A stretch of DNA of 15,331 bases from Leptofilum sp050292445. GTDB lineage: Bacteria > Chloroflexota > Anaerolineae > Promineifilales > Promineifilaceae. The notes beneath the pieces were generated by a model that was not told where the DNA came from, searched no databases, and saw only the letters and a list, made by a program, of their open reading frames with translations. Position 1 is the stretch's first letter. Every line of letters begins with the position of its first letter. Shown here piece by piece: positions 13,355-15,331 of this stretch. Location of the stretch: assembly GCA_050292445.1 (NCBI GenBank), contig JBNKLQ010000143.1:1-15331 (forward strand), read 5' to 3'. A program made the translations under genes and the position numbers.

Positions 13355-14269
13355 CTACATACTGGGGAGGGTGAGAAGGAGACGGCCGTAATGCCGTGCC
13401 ATATGCACTTGAGATTCACTTTCTTCTGATTTTCGCAGCCAGACCAATGGAGCCAGCGCTAGGCGCAGCAACGCCGCCAGCCCCAACACTACCTTGTAAA
13501 GCATCACGGTTAACCAACCGTAATGTTTGCGGAAAAAGCGCAGTTTGCCCCGATAGAGCTGTAAAAACATCTCAGCCAGCACCTGCTTGGCACTTTGCCC
13601 CCAATAATGAACCACCTGCGATTGCGGCACCCAAAACAGTCGCCAGCCAGCTTTCTGCAGCCGGAAGCATAAATCCACCTCTTCCGAATACATAAAATAG
13701 CCTTCATCTAGCAGGCCAACCTTATCCAGCACCGACTTGCGCAGCAACAGCGAAGCCCCCATCAATACATCCACCTCACGCGGCTGATCCAATTGCCATT
13801 TGCTCATGTCATAGCTGCCATAAGGCACCACAGCATCCAGATAAAACATGCGCCAAAATTCACGGCTCAAGGTAGGTCGCGGATGGCAAGAAGGTTGCAG
13901 CGTGCCATCGGCATTCAACAAGCGCGATCCAGCTGCTCCGGCTTCTGGGTGGGCATCCATGAAGGCCACCAACGCATTCAGCGCATCCGGCTTCAGTTCC
14001 GTATCCGGGTTGAGCAGCAAAATATATTCACCCTGGCAATGGGGAATGGCCCGGTTATTACCACCCGCGAAGCCCAAATTTTCTTCGCTAGCAATGAGCT
14101 CAACTTGAGGAAATTGAGAACGAACCATAGCCACAGTGTCATCCTTGGACTGATTATCAACCACCCATACTTCAAATGGCTGCTCCAAAGGGTAGGCGTA
14201 TACAGAACGCAAACAGGCTTCCAGTAAATCTTTGGTGTTCCAGCTAACTATAACAATCGACAGTTTCAT
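13355..14269 (-). CDS. GT2-family glycosyltransferase, rhamnosyltransferase-like (WbbL type)
   Basis: This is a 304-residue GT-A glycosyltransferase. MKLSIVIVSWN opens the nucleotide-binding domain, VVDNQSKDDT (36-45) binds the nucleotide, ENLGFAGGNN (63-72) follows, and LLLNPDTE (84-91) holds the metal-binding acidic residues. MGASLLLRKSVLDKVG, then DEGYFMYSEEVDLCFRLQ and AGW form the acceptor/catalytic segment typical of WbbL-like rhamnosyltransferases; donor identity is not provable. A hydrophobic stretch around residues 250-275 suggests membrane attachment. It lies 29 bases after the sulfotransferase and seven bases before the GT4 start, within one operon. The last ten codons include ACGGCCGT (13382-13389), encoding YGR. 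There is no copy upstream of this point in the window, so it marks the boundary of the palindrome-rich part. The ribosome binding site is weak (GAGA). Confidence 0.92.
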   Translation of the reverse strand: MKLSIVIVSWNTKDLLEACLRSVYAYPLEQPFEVWVVDNQSKDDTVAMVRSQFPQVELIASEENLGFAGGNNRAIPHCQGEYILLLNPDTELKPDALNALVAFMDAHPEAGAAGSRLLNADGTLQPSCHPRPTLSREFWRMFYLDAVVPYGSYDMSKWQLDQPREVDVLMGASLLLRKSVLDKVGLLDEGYFMYSEEVDLCFRLQKAGWRLFWVPQSQVVHYWGQSAKQVLAEMFLQLYRGKLRFFRKHYGWLTVMLYKVVLGLAALLRLALAPLVWLRKSEESESQVHMARHYGRLLLTLPSM

Positions 14270-14298
14270 TGGCTCTCACATTTCTAAAACAGAGACAG

Positions 14299-15126
14299 CT
14301 ACGTCCAGTTCAAATCCTTCTCATACCCCAACTCGATCATCTGCTGGCCACACAACTCCTTAAATCGCTCAATATGGTCCGGCTTGAGGTAGTTGCGCCA
14401 ATCCCCCACAATGCCCTTGCGAAAATGAGATTTCTTGTCTTCTTGCCCAGGTTTGCGTTGGCTTTGCCAAATACGTTTGCCCATCGAAAGTCTGGCAAAC
14501 CGATTTCGCTCGACAATCACTTCCGCCAAACTTTTATTATTGAGAATTCCCAAATAATCCAACACAGAACTGAAATGCGGCACGGGGTCAGCCAACAGCT
14601 CTTCATATCGAATACAGAGCACCTCAGCATTGCCATTTAGCCAGCTTTGGGCCAAGGCAATCATGTCGTGCATGCTGGGTAACTTTTCTCGCCCCTCAAT
14701 GCACAGCATCAGCGCCTCATCGTTGTCCATTGCCTGCATCCGGTCATGCCAAACATGATTGGTGCTGCGCTTCACGTGAAACATGCGCGAAACAAGTTGG
14801 TCTCGCGGATCACGAAGCATCAAAATCACCTTGATGCCTTCATCCAGCAATATGTTTTTCAGCTCTGGCGTGTAGGCATCGTGCCCATGTACCACATGCC
14901 CCGGCTGCGTACCGTGATATTTCTGCAAATCGCCATAATAATTGCCGATGTCTTCATAACCGGGCAATGAGGCAATCATTTTAAGCATCCAGGTTGTGCC
15001 GGATTTTGGACTGCCATTCACCAGCACCTTGGCTTTGCTTTGTTGTGTGCTGCCAATTTGATGCTTGAGATAAACATAGCCATACTTTAATTCTTCACCA
15101 GCCACGGTGAATAATTGACCTAACAT
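14299..15126 (-). CDS. sulfotransferase (Sulfotransfer_1 family)
   Basis: This 275-residue cytosolic enzyme is predicted to move sulfate from PAPS to a hydroxyl on an acceptor. It has the 5'-phosphosulfate loop NGSPKSGTTW (37-46), the 3'-phosphate-binding segment VILMLRDPRDQLVSR, a likely catalytic His in HVVHGHDAY, and near the C-terminus HFRKGIVGDWRNYL, which matches the RKGxxGDW motif of PAPS sulfotransferases. All cofactor motifs look intact. Its place between a polymerase/ligase-like gene and the glycosyltransferases suggests the substrate is the glycan or a sugar-lipid intermediate; this is inferred. The start at 15126 has AGGTGA four bases upstream (15131-15136); a TTG at 15141 is in frame but lies before that site. 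It has no ACGGCCGT. Confidence 0.93.
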   Translation of the reverse strand: MLGQLFTVAGEELKYGYVYLKHQIGSTQQSKAKVLVNGSPKSGTTWMLKMIASLPGYEDIGNYYGDLQKYHGTQPGHVVHGHDAYTPELKNILLDEGIKVILMLRDPRDQLVSRMFHVKRSTNHVWHDRMQAMDNDEALMLCIEGREKLPSMHDMIALAQSWLNGNAEVLCIRYEELLADPVPHFSSVLDYLGILNNKSLAEVIVERNRFARLSMGKRIWQSQRKPGQEDKKSHFRKGIVGDWRNYLKPDHIERFKELCGQQMIELGYEKDLNWT

Positions 15127-15145
15127 AGTGTCACCTTTCAAAATA

Positions 15146-15169
15146 GGCTGAGTATGTTGCTCCTCAGCC
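15146..15169 (-). other. intercistronic hairpin before the sulfotransferase gene
   Basis: GGCTGAG (15146-15152) pairs with CTCAGCC (15163-15169) over a ten-base loop. It lies between the upstream stop codon and the sulfotransferase ribosome binding site. There is no U-run, so it is more likely an mRNA processing or stability element than a terminator. Confidence 0.4.
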
Positions 15170-15185
15170 AGGTTAAATTCATTTA

Positions 15186-15331
15186 TTAATCAAGAGAAAC
15201 GCCAGCTCGTCGCATTTGATCAATGGCTACAAGCCCTCCCAGGAAGAACCAGGCATAAATACTGGAACGCAAACCAAAAATGCCGATATTGTAGACAAAG
15301 GGCAAGACCCAGTCGCCAAACATCCCAGCAG
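15186..15331 (-). CDS. C-terminal end of a membrane protein, probable O-antigen ligase/polymerase (partial)
   Basis: The gene runs off the right edge of the window; 48 codons and the stop (15186-15188) are present. The readable end is AGMFGDWVLPFVYNIGIFGL, then RSSIYAWFFLGGLVAIDQ and MRRAGVSLD. A hydrophobic helix with aromatic residues and a short basic cytoplasmic tail are evident. Such an ending is usual for Wzy/WaaL-type membrane proteins, which polymerise or attach glycans outside the membrane, and this operon needs one. The assignment rests on context and composition only. The sulfotransferase start is 59 bases downstream. Confidence 0.5.
   Translation of the reverse strand, partial: AGMFGDWVLPFVYNIGIFGLRSSIYAWFFLGGLVAIDQMRRAGVSLD

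Noticed and set aside
12664..13374. Long plus-strand open frame (236 codons) opposite the GT4 gene
   Set aside because: It is fully antisense to a well-supported glycosyltransferase, its translation is rich in His/Gln/Arg with no recognisable domain, and it has no plausible ribosome binding site.

Overview
The window looks like part of a bacterial chromosome that makes a surface or exported polysaccharide. It is moderately GC-rich and has tight, same-strand glycosyltransferase operons. Taxonomy cannot be proven from the sequence. Gene style (a fused Wzz/BY-kinase, EpsH-type glycosyltransferases, a GT-C enzyme and an HSD10-like dehydrogenase together) makes a Chloroflexota-type metagenome bacterium my best guess, as inference only. 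One signature dominates everything else: the 8-base palindrome ACGGCCGT occurs 25 times in 15.3 kb, against roughly 0.2-0.3 expected from base composition. It sits in nearly every gene, in all three reading frames.

Layout. At 1-2.8 kb on the minus strand are a transketolase that lacks its C-terminal ~90-100 residues and ends against an inverted repeat, a MITE/REP-like element, and a type-2 3-hydroxyacyl-CoA-dehydrogenase-like SDR. At 2.97-4.47 kb on the plus strand are a small Cys/His-rich protein, an SRAP (YedK/HMCES) abasic-site crosslinking protein and a GmhB-like HAD phosphatase. A strong hairpin terminator follows and is shared with the convergent minus-strand genes. At 4.5-9.4 kb, transcribed right to left, are an EpsH-type glycosyltransferase, an HddA-like heptose-7-phosphate kinase, a GmhA-like isomerase and a Wzc-like tyrosine kinase/chain-length regulator. 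At 9.6-10.5 kb on the plus strand is an MntA-HepT toxin-antitoxin pair with a recognisable promoter and a candidate operator. At 10.7-15.3 kb on the minus strand are the C-terminal end of a probable O-antigen ligase/polymerase, a sulfotransferase, a GT2 glycosyltransferase, a GT4 glycosyltransferase and a GT-C membrane glycosyltransferase.

How the genes fit together. Transketolase chemistry makes sedoheptulose-7-phosphate. GmhA-, HddA- and GmhB-like enzymes would convert it to D-glycero-D-manno-heptose-1-phosphate, the precursor of a nucleotide-activated heptose. The final nucleotidyltransferase (HddC/HldE-like) is not in the window. The glycosyltransferases would assemble a glycan, the sulfotransferase could sulfate it, and the BY-kinase would control chain length and export. 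The SRAP protein and the TA module are bystanders or genome-maintenance functions, not polysaccharide enzymes.

The most unusual features are the ACGGCCGT repeat family, which writes recurring peptides (ETAVS, NGR, ERPF/Y) into unrelated proteins, and the truncated transketolase next to a repeat. No tRNA, rRNA, CRISPR array or transposase was seen.
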